A DNA stretch of 64,000 bases, from the NCBI RefSeq assembly GCF_001563265.1, contig NZ_CP005086.1, forward strand, positions 131,309-195,308, read 5' to 3'. Each line of letters begins with the position of its first letter. The stretch's first letter is position 1. The notes beneath the pieces are model-generated. The model did not search any database and was not told the origin of the DNA. It saw only the letters and a program-made list of their open reading frames with translations. The DNA is from Sphingobium sp. TKS. Its GTDB lineage: Bacteria > Pseudomonadota > Alphaproteobacteria > Sphingomonadales > Sphingomonadaceae. The position numbers and the translations under genes were made by a program. Shown piece after piece: positions 27,592 to 35,623 of the stretch.

Positions 27592-28672
27592 GGTCCTCGA
27601 CCGCGGTGGAGACCCGGAGCAGCGCCACGGCCATTGTCTCCCAGCCATAGCTTTCCGGCGGACAAGTCAACCATCCGATATACAGCGTCCAGAGGGCCGC
27701 GCGCCTATGCTCGGTCCAGAGCACTTCGGGTGAGGGAGGTGTCCGCACGCCCAATTCGATCAGCTTGTCGCGGTAATATTCAAGCAAAGCCCGCTCATAC
27801 GCGCGTCGCTCCGCAATCGATAACGCGGTGTTGATGATATAGGTGACGTCGTGAAGCGCGAAGCCCTTCACGCATAACTGCCAATCATGCAGACCCACAC
27901 TGCCGTCCGGCATGCGATAGGTGTTGCCGATATGAAGATCCCCATGGAGCAACGTCTGCGGCAAGGTTGCCTGATGCTGCTTGTTCGCGCACATGCCCGC
28001 GAACAGTTCGCGTTCGGTGGTACCCAGCCGCTCCAGCAATTCCCGCTTGAATTTGTGAAGCTCCAACTGACTGCGAATGCCTTCTTCAGGAATGACGCTT
28101 CGCATATGGTCTTCCACGCCGCCGCGGAGATGGGTTTCGACCCAGGCCATATCTCCAACGAACCGGTCGCTTTCCCAAAAGGTCGCATGAACCTTGGCGA
28201 TGGCGTCGAGTATGCGCTTTACATTCTCGACGCCCACCGCATCGAGATTGCTCGGGAAGGTCGCCCCCCGTTGCGTGACGTCCTCCATGATTAGCAGGTA
28301 GCGCTTCGTCGCCCGATCGAAGTAGCCACCAAGCGAGCCCGGGGCCTCGATGGCAAGGGACGGCCTTATGCGGTTATAGAAATTTACCTCATTCGCGAAT
28401 AATCCGTCGAGCTGACAGTACCACGCATCCGTGCCCTTTTTGCGCGGATCGAAGGATAACTTAAGGATGACGTCACGGGGCAGGTCAGCCGGAGAACCAT
28501 CCGAATAATCAAGTGTTGCCGTAGCCCGCGCCGATGTCGAAACATCTCCGTCGCCATATTCGTGCGACTTGACGATCGACACGCCACCGACAGTGGCGCC
28601 GGGAACCACTTGACTGACAATATCGCTGAGAAGACCCGGAGTCAGTTCATAGGGAGAGGGAGGTATTTGCAT
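27557..28672 (-). CDS. APH/ecdysteroid-kinase-like phosphotransferase
   Basis: This 371-residue protein has the protein-kinase-like fold of the APH/EcKL family: the catalytic loop LLHGDLHIGNTYR (Brenner motif HxDxxxxN) and the metal-binding VGLHDWQ, where DWQ replaces the common DF(D/E/G). DVILKLSF supplies the ATP-site lysine. Such proteins phosphorylate small hydroxylated molecules. ATG 28672 has AAGGAG 8 bases upstream. It is 16 bp after the SRPBCC gene. A kinase for a hydroxylated terpenoid or steroid intermediate is plausible but unproven. Confidence 0.78.
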   Translation of the reverse strand: MQIPPSPYELTPGLLSDIVSQVVPGATVGGVSIVKSHEYGDGDVSTSARATATLDYSDGSPADLPRDVILKLSFDPRKKGTDAWYCQLDGLFANEVNFYNRIRPSLAIEAPGSLGGYFDRATKRYLLIMEDVTQRGATFPSNLDAVGVENVKRILDAIAKVHATFWESDRFVGDMAWVETHLRGGVEDHMRSVIPEEGIRSQLELHKFKRELLERLGTTERELFAGMCANKQHQATLPQTLLHGDLHIGNTYRMPDGSVGLHDWQLCVKGFALHDVTYIINTALSIAERRAYERALLEYYRDKLIELGVRTPPSPEVLWTEHRRAALWTLYIGWLTCPPESYGWETMAVALLRVSTAVEDHGTLALVRESL

Positions 28673-28688
28673 CAGAAGACTCCTTGGA

Positions 28689-29126
28689 TTATTCGAACAG
28701 CGCTGCCAGTATGTCGAGACTCCCCGAGAGCAGTTGAAGCCGGCTTTGTTCGAAATCTCGCGCCTCGGCTTCCGACAGAGGCGTGTCATAGGTCAGGCGG
28801 CGCTCGACGAGGGTCGGACCTTCGCCACTGACGGGGTAGAGCTGCATCGCGCCATAGACATTATAGACCGGCAGGGGCAATTCGCCGATAACGTCATATT
28901 CCTGGACCCAAACCCGATCATCCATGCCCGTGAGTACTTCATCGAAATAGCTCCCGTCGGAATAGGTTACTCTCCGCCTCACGCCGATCGTGAGCCCGTC
29001 ACCGCCCTCCAGTGTTATTTTTGGATGATGCTCAATCCATTGTGAATGCGAACCGAAGTCGCGGATCGCCGCCCAGATCTGGGCGACGGGTGCATTGATT
29101 ATCCTACGCGCGCGCACCGTGGGCAT
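28689..29126 (-). CDS. SRPBCC (START/Bet v1-like) family protein
   Basis: This 145-residue protein has the polyketide-cyclase/START-like N-terminus RIINAPVAQIWAAIRDFGSHSQWIEH, and a C-terminal helix SEAEARDFEQSRLQLLSGSLDILAALF that would cap a hydrophobic cavity. ATG 29126 has GAGGAA 8 bases upstream. Members bind hydrophobic ligands or act as cyclases. In this cluster it may bind or isomerise a pathway intermediate. The fold call is good; the function is open. Confidence 0.8.
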   Translation of the reverse strand: MPTVRARRIINAPVAQIWAAIRDFGSHSQWIEHHPKITLEGGDGLTIGVRRRVTYSDGSYFDEVLTGMDDRVWVQEYDVIGELPLPVYNVYGAMQLYPVSGEGPTLVERRLTYDTPLSEAEARDFEQSRLQLLSGSLDILAALFE

Positions 29127-29151
29127 TAGAACTGTTCCTCATTTATGTACG

Positions 29152-29913
29152 TTATTGAGCCGTCATTCCGCCGTCGACGGGTATCGCAGCTCCAGTAATG
29201 AAGGACGCGTCGTCGCTGGCGAGAAATGCTACCACAGCAGCGATTTCGCTGGGTTCGGCAAAGCGTTTTAAGGCGTGCTTATCTGCCCAGGCTTCCACCA
29301 TCCCTTCCTCCATGAACGAAAGGGCCAGGGAAGTCAGAACACCGCCCGGACATAGCGCGTTGACGCGAATGTTATGGCGGCCATATTCCAATGCCGCAGA
29401 CCGAGTCATGCCGACTACCGCGGCTTTGGAGGCCGCATAGATGGACAAGGTTTCAAAGCCGATGAGAGCGGCAACTGACGCGATGTTGACGATGGCCCCG
29501 CCTCCCCCCGCGACCATTGAAGGCAGGACATGCCGCATAGCCAACCAGCAAGCCCGCAAATTAACATCGATCACCCGAGCGAAATCTCGTTCCTCGCCGT
29601 CAGCCAGCAAGGCGGGCACACCGTCGATTCCCGCATTATTCACTAAGATGTCGATCCGGCCCCAACGCTGCTCGATGTCGCACAGGGCAGCCCTCAGCAC
29701 GGACGAATCGGCAACGTCGCCGATACTCCCACATGCCTGATTGCCGATTGCCTCCGCCACGGCTTTCACCCTCTCGTCCAGATCGATGCACATAACCTGT
29801 GCACCTTCTTCCGCGAGACGGCGCGCTGTTGCCTCTCCGATTCCTTGCGCCGCGCCCGTCACCACGGCGACCCTCCCCTTCAGACGCGGCGCCCTAGAAG
29901 TCGTAGCGGTCAT
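29152..29913 (-). CDS. Short-chain dehydrogenase/reductase
   Basis: This 253-residue classical SDR has VVTGAAQGIG (17-26), NNAG (92-95), serine near 146 and catalytic Y159/K163; CIDLDE after beta-2 suggests NAD. Its ATG overlaps the stop of the preceding SDR gene by ATGA, so the pair is translationally coupled. It lies near the head of the minus-strand run, behind the TonB receptor gene. It probably oxidises a hydroxyl group of the imported compound or a derivative. Confidence 0.85.
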   Translation of the reverse strand: MTATTSRAPRLKGRVAVVTGAAQGIGEATARRLAEEGAQVMCIDLDERVKAVAEAIGNQACGSIGDVADSSVLRAALCDIEQRWGRIDILVNNAGIDGVPALLADGEERDFARVIDVNLRACWLAMRHVLPSMVAGGGGAIVNIASVAALIGFETLSIYAASKAAVVGMTRSAALEYGRHNIRVNALCPGGVLTSLALSFMEEGMVEAWADKHALKRFAEPSEIAAVVAFLASDDASFITGAAIPVDGGMTAQ

Positions 29914-30668
29914 CGCAACGTCCAGCCGCCATCGGCGGCAAAGCTCCCGCCGGTGAGGAAACTGGCCGAATTCGACGCCAGAAAGACGATAACGTTTGCG
30001 ATCTCCTCCGGCGTCCCGGGGCGTGGTATCGGCAGCCCCGAAGCAAATTGCAGGATTGGAGCGAAAGCCTCCTCCCCCCCATCGGGTCGCACCATCGGCG
30101 TGTCGACCAATCCGGGGTGAACGGAATTCACTCGTATTTTATCCTTAGCGAGATCGAGCGCGGCCACCTTCGTCATACCCGTCACGGCAAACTTGCTCGC
30201 TGTATAGGCAATAGCCCCCCATTCGGCTTTCAAGCCCGCGACGGACGAGACGTTCACAATTGCACCTCTGCCAAAGCGAATCATGGAAGGCACAACCGCC
30301 TTCATGCCGAGAAAGCAGGAGACCTGATTGACATCGATCGTACGCCGGTAATCCACCTCGCTCACTTCGTGCAGAGGCGCCGGAGGCAGAGCTATCCCGG
30401 CGTTGTTCACGAGGATGGAAATCGGACCGAACGCATCTTCCGCTATAGAAACAGCGGCGCTCCAGTCACAAGCGTTGCTGACATCATGAGCCGCAAACCG
30501 AGCGGCCTCGCCAATTTCTGCGGCGACGCACGCGCCTTCGGCCTGCTTCACGTCCGTCAGGACAACCTTGGCTCCAAGAGCCGCCAGCGATCTCGCCGCT
30601 GCGGCGCCGATCCCACCGGCCGCTCCGGTGACAATGGCAACCTCGCCCAGCAATGTTTCGGCGTTCAT
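29910..30668 (-). CDS. Short-chain dehydrogenase/reductase
   Basis: This 252-residue classical SDR has IVTGAAGGIG (12-21), NNAG (88-91), SS at 141-142 and Y155/K159. The DVSN and VDTPMV segments place it near 3-alpha(or 20-beta)-hydroxysteroid/cyclopentanol dehydrogenase-like SDRs. ATG 30668 has AAAGGA 6 bases upstream and is preferred to the start at 30692. It is 49 bp after the TonB receptor gene and overlaps the next SDR. It may act early in the pathway. Confidence 0.84.
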   Translation of the reverse strand: MNAETLLGEVAIVTGAAGGIGAAAARSLAALGAKVVLTDVKQAEGACVAAEIGEAARFAAHDVSNACDWSAAVSIAEDAFGPISILVNNAGIALPPAPLHEVSEVDYRRTIDVNQVSCFLGMKAVVPSMIRFGRGAIVNVSSVAGLKAEWGAIAYTASKFAVTGMTKVAALDLAKDKIRVNSVHPGLVDTPMVRPDGGEEAFAPILQFASGLPIPRPGTPEEIANVIVFLASNSASFLTGGSFAADGGWTLR

Positions 30669-30717
30669 GCCATTTCCTTTGCCGGGGGCCAATTCTGGAT
30701 CCGCCCCCGGTTTGTCA

Positions 30718-33060
30718 TTAAAAACGATAGCTGAAGTTCGCGCCGAACGTGCGCGGCTCGCCGGTGAAGCGTACGGCGCCGTCGCCGGAAGAAGCCACCG
30801 AATTCCAATAATATTTGTTCGTCAGATTGCGGCCATAAATGCTGACCCGCCATCCATTGATGGACTCCACGCCCAACCTGGCATCCAGCAGAGTGTAGGA
30901 CGGCATGGCGAAAGCGGGATTTTCCCCAAGATCAGCATAGGTCTTATCGCGATAGGTCACGGTCCCGCCAATAAAGGGTGTCAGGTTTCCCCCTGTATCA
31001 AACTTATATTCCGCATCGAGATTAGCTGACCAAGGTGGAGCATAGTTAAACTCCTTGCCCGAAAAATCGAGCGGCTGACCAGCGAAGTCAAACCCAACGT
31101 AATTTTCCACCTTGGTTTTGATATAGGTGACCCCGCCGCTGAGACGTAGCCCCCCAAATTGCGCCGTAATTTCCAAATCCGCGCCATCGACGGTCGATTT
31201 GGGAATGTTCACCAGTGTAGCTGTAACGAGCGCACCCTGCAGGACTGGCAGAAATGAGAAGAACTGCTTGTTCACATAGTCATAGTGAAAAGCCGAGAGG
31301 TTCAGCTGGACGTGATTATCCAGCAGCGTCAGCTTCGCGCCAGCCTCATAGGAAGTCAGCTTTTCCTGCTTCACCGGCTGGATGACGGAATTGAACAGGT
31401 TCACGATGACAGGAAAGGTTCCTGCCTTGAAACCGCGGCTCACTGAACCGTAAAGCAGTACGTCGTCCGTTACTTTGTAATTGATGGCGCCCCGCCAGGC
31501 AACATTATGTTCCTTCTGCTGGCCGTCGGCAAAAATTGGCAAGAATGTGGGAGCCGTACCTCCATCATCGATCGTGATGCATCCGCCGGAAACATAGGCA
31601 GCAGCCAGCGCCGGATTGATTGCTCCAACGATAGCCTGCGAGACACCTCGGATACCTGGCGTGCCGCCCCGATCGAACGTGCAGCCGCTGATCGTCTGCT
31701 TCGTCTCGGTGTAGCGCGCACCGGCAGTAAGGGTCAGCCCGTCGATCACCTCGTAGTCCACGCTACCGAACACTGCCGCAGCGCGCTGGGTTAGATCATA
31801 TATCCATTCGGCAGGAGAGTTGGGCGGAAACCCGGTATATCCGACATAGGAGTTGGCGACGCCTTCGGTGATGTCATCCTTGCCGTAGCTTGCACCCAAC
31901 ACGAAGTTGAGACCGATGTCCTTGTAGTTGCCTGCGATCCGGATTTCCTGATTGAAGGACTTGATGTCGGCCTTCGCAGTCGCGGGCTGCATGGGAACGG
32001 CGGTGCCATCTTGGTCATGCGGCGAGCGAAAGCGCGTTTTAATGTAGTTCGTTATGGAGGTCAACGTCAGCTGATCGGTAACATCATAATCGGCGCGAAG
32101 GACACCCTGGTAAGTATAGTTGTCCGCTCGCGTGTCATAACCCGAGTCGAAATCGGCATCGCGGGCGTTCGTCGGCAAATTGTCCCGATACAGCAGGAAC
32201 GGCTGTGCGGAAGGCGCAGCCGGATTCACAGGCTGGATGAGGAATGCCTGGGCTTGCTGCTGCTCGCTGCGGTCTTTAGCCGCATTCAGATTGACCGAAA
32301 CTTTGAGCCTATCCGTGGGAGTCCAGTCGAGGAGCAACCGCCCTGCAATTTTGTTTTGATCGCCGTTCTTTTGATCATTTAGATAATAACCGCGCTGCCA
32401 ACCACCGAACTGCGTGGTCTGAACGGCGAGGCGCGCTCTCAACGTGTCTGAAAGCGGACCACTGACAAAGCCTTCGGCATTGGTTTCATCCCAATGATTA
32501 ACGTCAATCCGAAAGCCTGCAGAAAGCTCCGCTGTCGGCTTTGCCGCAATCACATTGATGGAGCCACCAGTCGCATTCTGGCCGAACAGGGTTCCTTGCG
32601 GCCCCTTGAGCACCTCGACCCGTTCGACGTCGAGGAACAAGGCTTGCCCCATAACAGGATAAGGAATCGCAGCTTCGTCGATGTATGAACTTACAGTTGG
32701 AGGCGCTGATGCCTGAAAGGAGTTGAAGTTTACGCCGCGCAGCGAGAAGACCGGCGGACCGAACACGCTGGTAGAGGCCGTAAATCCAGGCACAACCGCG
32801 CCGAGCCCCTCTGCATCGACGACCCCGGCGCTCTGAAGCTGCGTAGCGGAGGCGACCGAAACGGTGACGCCCACATCATTCAGCCGCTGCTCGCGCTTTT
32901 GCGCAGTAACGATGATTTCGCCAAGTCCGGTTTCTTGAGAGGCCGGCTGCGCAACTGGGGCGGGCGCGCCCGCAGATTGAGCGTTAGCCTGCCCACTAAC
33001 CGCCATAGACCAGCAGCACAGGGCGGCGATTGCTGCAGATGTATAAAAATCCTGTTTCAT
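30718..33060 (-). CDS. TonB-dependent outer-membrane receptor
   Basis: This 780-residue protein has a signal peptide ending near SGQANAQS, the plug-domain start LGEIIVTAQKREQRLNDVGVTVSV, plug landmarks GPQGTLFGQNATGGSINV, a long 22-strand-type barrel and the C-terminal outer-membrane signature ending in aromatic F (FGANFSYRF). It imports a substrate across the outer membrane using TonB energy. There is no siderophore-cluster context, so it probably imports the compound degraded by the downstream enzymes. ATG 33060 has a strong AGGAGG. It is the first gene of the minus-strand catabolic run. Confidence 0.9.
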   Translation of the reverse strand: MKQDFYTSAAIAALCCWSMAVSGQANAQSAGAPAPVAQPASQETGLGEIIVTAQKREQRLNDVGVTVSVASATQLQSAGVVDAEGLGAVVPGFTASTSVFGPPVFSLRGVNFNSFQASAPPTVSSYIDEAAIPYPVMGQALFLDVERVEVLKGPQGTLFGQNATGGSINVIAAKPTAELSAGFRIDVNHWDETNAEGFVSGPLSDTLRARLAVQTTQFGGWQRGYYLNDQKNGDQNKIAGRLLLDWTPTDRLKVSVNLNAAKDRSEQQQAQAFLIQPVNPAAPSAQPFLLYRDNLPTNARDADFDSGYDTRADNYTYQGVLRADYDVTDQLTLTSITNYIKTRFRSPHDQDGTAVPMQPATAKADIKSFNQEIRIAGNYKDIGLNFVLGASYGKDDITEGVANSYVGYTGFPPNSPAEWIYDLTQRAAAVFGSVDYEVIDGLTLTAGARYTETKQTISGCTFDRGGTPGIRGVSQAIVGAINPALAAAYVSGGCITIDDGGTAPTFLPIFADGQQKEHNVAWRGAINYKVTDDVLLYGSVSRGFKAGTFPVIVNLFNSVIQPVKQEKLTSYEAGAKLTLLDNHVQLNLSAFHYDYVNKQFFSFLPVLQGALVTATLVNIPKSTVDGADLEITAQFGGLRLSGGVTYIKTKVENYVGFDFAGQPLDFSGKEFNYAPPWSANLDAEYKFDTGGNLTPFIGGTVTYRDKTYADLGENPAFAMPSYTLLDARLGVESINGWRVSIYGRNLTNKYYWNSVASSGDGAVRFTGEPRTFGANFSYRF

Positions 33061-33077
33061 TCATCCCCTCCTGGAAT

Positions 33078-33092
33078 ACCCCTATTTGGGGT
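33078..33092. promoter_or_regulatory. Palindrome upstream of the TonB receptor
   Basis: ACCCC-TATTT-GGGGT is a perfect 5-bp-arm palindrome 18 bases upstream of the receptor start codon, just above its AGGAGG. It could be a repressor operator overlapping the promoter or a 5'-leader hairpin. I did not find the same palindrome upstream of other genes in the window. Confidence 0.35.
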
Positions 33093-33106
33093 CTGAAGAG
33101 CAGCTT

Positions 33107-33496
33107 ATGCGGCTAGTCGATCACGCGATGTCACCTGACGGGGTGACTTTGTCCAGCCCCGCTCAAAAAGGCGGCTCTGAGATGCTGTTGGCCGCGGCGT
33201 TTGCTGCACGATACAATCCTGATTGCAGGATCGCATTTATCCTGCAATCAGGCGATGAACGAACCAGATTTCTAAACATCATGCGACATCCTCTCCTTCG
33301 TCGTTACCCAATGCAAGAAACGCTGCAGAGGATAGAAGGCGTAATGGGGTCGGCCCAGCGAATTCTCCATGGCTTCGCCCAGAGCAACGTCTTTACGCCG
33401 ACCGGCGGCTCGGCCGTTTCCGATGCGTTGGCCGAAGCAATATCCCTGCCCGCCAGCAACTGGCTACGCCACGTCGTAATCTGGTTTGGTGCATGA
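33107..33496 (+). CDS. Hypothetical protein, doubtful
   Basis: This open frame of about 129 residues (from ATG 33107) starts directly opposite the TonB receptor gene. I recognise no family. It has an amphipathic look (QETLQRIEGVMGSAQRILHGFAQ) and no signal or membrane segment. A 14-bp perfect inverted repeat lies inside it (33218-33252). There is no clear ribosome site. It may be a relic of an older gene at the junction between the catabolic island and the plasmid backbone, rather than a working gene. Confidence 0.25.
   Translation: MRLVDHAMSPDGVTLSSPAQKGGSEMLLAAAFAARYNPDCRIAFILQSGDERTRFLNIMRHPLLRRYPMQETLQRIEGVMGSAQRILHGFAQSNVFTPTGGSAVSDALAEAISLPASNWLRHVVIWFGA
33218..33252. repeat. 14-bp perfect inverted repeat
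   Basis: CCTGATTGCAGGAT (33218-33231) and ATCCTGCAATCAGG (33239-33252) are exact reverse complements around a 7-base loop. No T-run follows on either strand. The repeat lies at the island/backbone junction, within the doubtful ORF. It could be a transposon or integron recombination remnant, or an operator. Confidence 0.6.
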
Positions 33497-33826
33497 CGCG
33501 GAACCAGCGATCGAGATTTTCGTGCGCGGAGCGAGTGATAGAGCGCTTGAGCGTTACCTGGCCAGCCAGACAGATGGCCGCCGTCGTTCTACCAACGGGT
33601 CTTCGCGCTCCATAAGCGCCCGCGACACTTCGCCATGTTCAACAGATTATGCAGGCGCATCAACGCCTACCAAAAGATATCCGAATCTGCCGCGCGCTGG
33701 GAGGCTCCGCCGGACATGGCCTTGCAGCCCGAATGGCCACGAAAAGTCCGGCGCAAAACCGCCAATCTCAACAGCAAACAGAAGCCTGGCCCCTCGGCTC
33801 AGGCGGTTCAGACCCGACTATTCTGA
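33486..33826 (+). pseudogene. Possible frameshifted ORF remnant
   Basis: Two overlapping plus-strand frames together read like one protein broken by a frameshift near 33570. The first (from 33486) gives HDAEPAIEIFVRGASDRALE and continues to LASQTD. The second gives YQRVFALHKRPRHFAMFNRL and continues to NAYQKISESAARWE, ending at 33826. I do not recognise the family. It overlaps the end of the truncated TauE gene on the other strand. It may equally be chance coding potential in GC-rich DNA. Confidence 0.25.
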
Positions 33827-34482
33827 TCCGGTCCTCGTTGAAGCCCATGGCGGCGCTGGAATAGCATCTTCGCCGCCGATGCGATCAAAATCGCCGCCAG
33901 CATGGGCAGTAGCGCAGCTTCGGGCACGATGCCGAGCAGCCGACCACCAACGAAGCTGCCTACGATCGGGCCCAGCGCCATGATGATGACGAACATGCGA
34001 TGCCGTCCGATCACCGCGAAGCTGCTGTCGCGGCTGTAGCGCGCGAACCCCGCGATCATCGTGGGCAGGCTGATCGCGAGCGACAGGCTGCCAGCCAGCT
34101 TCACGTCGACACCGAACAGCAGGATCAGCGTCGGGATCAGCAACTCGCCGCCGGCAACCCCAAGCAGCGCTGCAACGATGCCGATCGCAAAACCGCCAAG
34201 AATGCCGACAATGATCCGCATCATCCCGTCGGCGACCAGACTGTGGCCGCCGCTCAGGCCTTGACCGAACATAAGCACCATCGCGATCCTCACCAGGAGG
34301 ATGCCGATCAACCGGTGCAAGTTTTCCGGCCGCAGGCCGATTGCCCATCCGGCGCCGAACCAGGCTCCCGCAAGGCTTCCGGCAAGCAGGTTGAGAATGA
34401 CCGGCCAGTGCGCGGCGATCTCGGCGAAGGGAACGGTGCCCATGCGGAACGGCAGCGCGGTCGCCACCACGATCAAACTCAT
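33808..34482 (-). pseudogene. TauE/SafE-family permease, 5'-truncated
   Basis: This frame encodes 224 residues with several hydrophobic membrane segments and the family repeat GILGGFAIGIVAALLGVAGGELLIPTLILLFG. TauE/SafE proteins normally have 250-270 residues and begin with a matching first half of the repeat; here the N-terminal part is missing. In-frame codons upstream of ATG 34482 read RILNKAMSLIVV, so homology appears to continue to about 34506 and then stop. The recombinase gene lies just beyond, so insertion or deletion there probably cut the gene. It is likely non-functional. Confidence 0.7.
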
Positions 34483-34587
34483 GGCCTTGTTGAGGATCCG
34501 GCAGTGAAGGTCGTGACGGGATTGCGGACCGTCAGCACGTCAGTTTGCGTCATTGATCCGTCCTGCCAGTTTGAGAAGGTCGCCACG

Positions 34588-35475
34588 TCATTCGAGAAGT
34601 CCAAGAGCGCGCGCCCGCTCCTTCTCGCGGCGCACGCCTTCGGGTGCCCATGACAGACCACCGCGGGCCGTGGGTTCCCGTAGATCGCGCGAAAGCCATG
34701 TCGCGAGTTCCCGCAACGTCGCATCGGGATGCGTGCGAACCCTGTCCGCGAGTAACCGCGCGACGCGGGTATCGGGCGGCAAGCGCCCTGCTTTGTCGAG
34801 AATGGAAGGGTTTGCATGGCCAGCGCGCACCAAAGTGCGGCAGGCCTTGACCAGCGTCCGTTCCGAGAAGGAGCGGACTGGTGGCGAGATTGCCTGCAAC
34901 TGCCTTACCACCAGCTTCCACGGCAGATGCGGGCGCAGACGCTCGACCGTCGGCAACCATCGATGCCGCCCATCGAGCAAATCATTGAGATAGCGCTCCC
35001 GATGACCATAGCGGATATCAGCGATGGCGCGCGTGTCGCGCGCGCGCATCTTGGGGTTGTCGGGTTTGGCGCCCCGCGCGACCGCGGCCTTCAGCCCCGC
35101 CCGTGTTCGCTCCCGGATGAGCGCCCTTTCGAACTCCGCAAACGCGCCCAGCATCTGGGTCATCAACATGCCTTGCGCGCTGCCGGTGTCGATCGGGTCA
35201 TTGATGGACCGGAAATGGGCGCCCTTCTTCCTCAGCATCTCCACGACCTCCAGCAAATGCGACAGCGAGCGCGCGAGGCGGTCGATGCGGACCACCAGCA
35301 GCGTGTCGCCCTCCCCTGCCCTTCCGATGGCGCGTGCCAGCTGCGGACGCTCGCGGCTCGCGCCGCTGGCCTTGTCTTCAAAGATGATGGCGCACCCCGC
35401 CGCCCGCAGCGCATCGAGTTGCGCAGCGGTATCCTGCTCGTCCGTCGAAACCCGCGCATAGCCCAAGATAGCCAA
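34588..35475 (-). CDS. Serine recombinase (resolvase/invertase family)
   Basis: This 295-residue protein starts GYARVSTDEQD with the catalytic Ser at residue 10, followed by VVRIDRLARSLSHLLE, MLGAFAEFERALIRERTRAGL and a linker. Classical Tn3-type resolvases have about 185 residues; this one has about 110 extra C-terminal residues. The only plausible start is TTG 35475, as no ATG or GTG precedes the conserved N-terminus. The promoter-proximal gap holds a 34-bp imperfect palindrome (35523-35556), a candidate site. It probably belonged to a transposon that truncated the TauE gene. Confidence 0.82.
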   Translation of the reverse strand: MAILGYARVSTDEQDTAAQLDALRAAGCAIIFEDKASGASRERPQLARAIGRAGEGDTLLVVRIDRLARSLSHLLEVVEMLRKKGAHFRSINDPIDTGSAQGMLMTQMLGAFAEFERALIRERTRAGLKAAVARGAKPDNPKMRARDTRAIADIRYGHRERYLNDLLDGRHRWLPTVERLRPHLPWKLVVRQLQAISPPVRSFSERTLVKACRTLVRAGHANPSILDKAGRLPPDTRVARLLADRVRTHPDATLRELATWLSRDLREPTARGGLSWAPEGVRREKERARALGLLE

Positions 35476-35522
35476 TTCGATTTCGCCCGATCTGCCGTTT
35501 GGCCCGTTTTGTCACAAATAGG

Positions 35523-35556
35523 GTAACGGGGGCAACCGGTCGGTTGCTCCCGTTAC
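35523..35556. repeat. 34-bp near-perfect palindrome, possible res/crossover site
   Basis: GTAACGGGGGCAACCG (35523-35538) and CGGTTGCTCCCGTTAC (35541-35556) are reverse complements with one mismatch and a 2-base centre. It lies 47 bp upstream of the recombinase start. Serine recombinases bind dyad sites of about this size, so it is a candidate binding or crossover site; it could also be a transposon end. Confidence 0.5.
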
Positions 35557-35623
35557 GCAGGTTCTATTCGGGAATGCTCGAGGGAATCGAACCGCTGACA
35601 GTGCGCCCGCACGTCGCTCCCGA

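Noticed and set aside
35570..35592. A GGTTCGATTCCC-like T-arm on the minus strand, suggesting a tRNA or tmRNA 3' fragment
   Set aside because: The flanking bases cannot form a five-pair T stem, and no acceptor or anticodon stem follows.
35476..35623. A promoter-proximal ATG for the recombinase
   Set aside because: No ATG or GTG exists in frame between the upstream TGA and the TTG at 35475.
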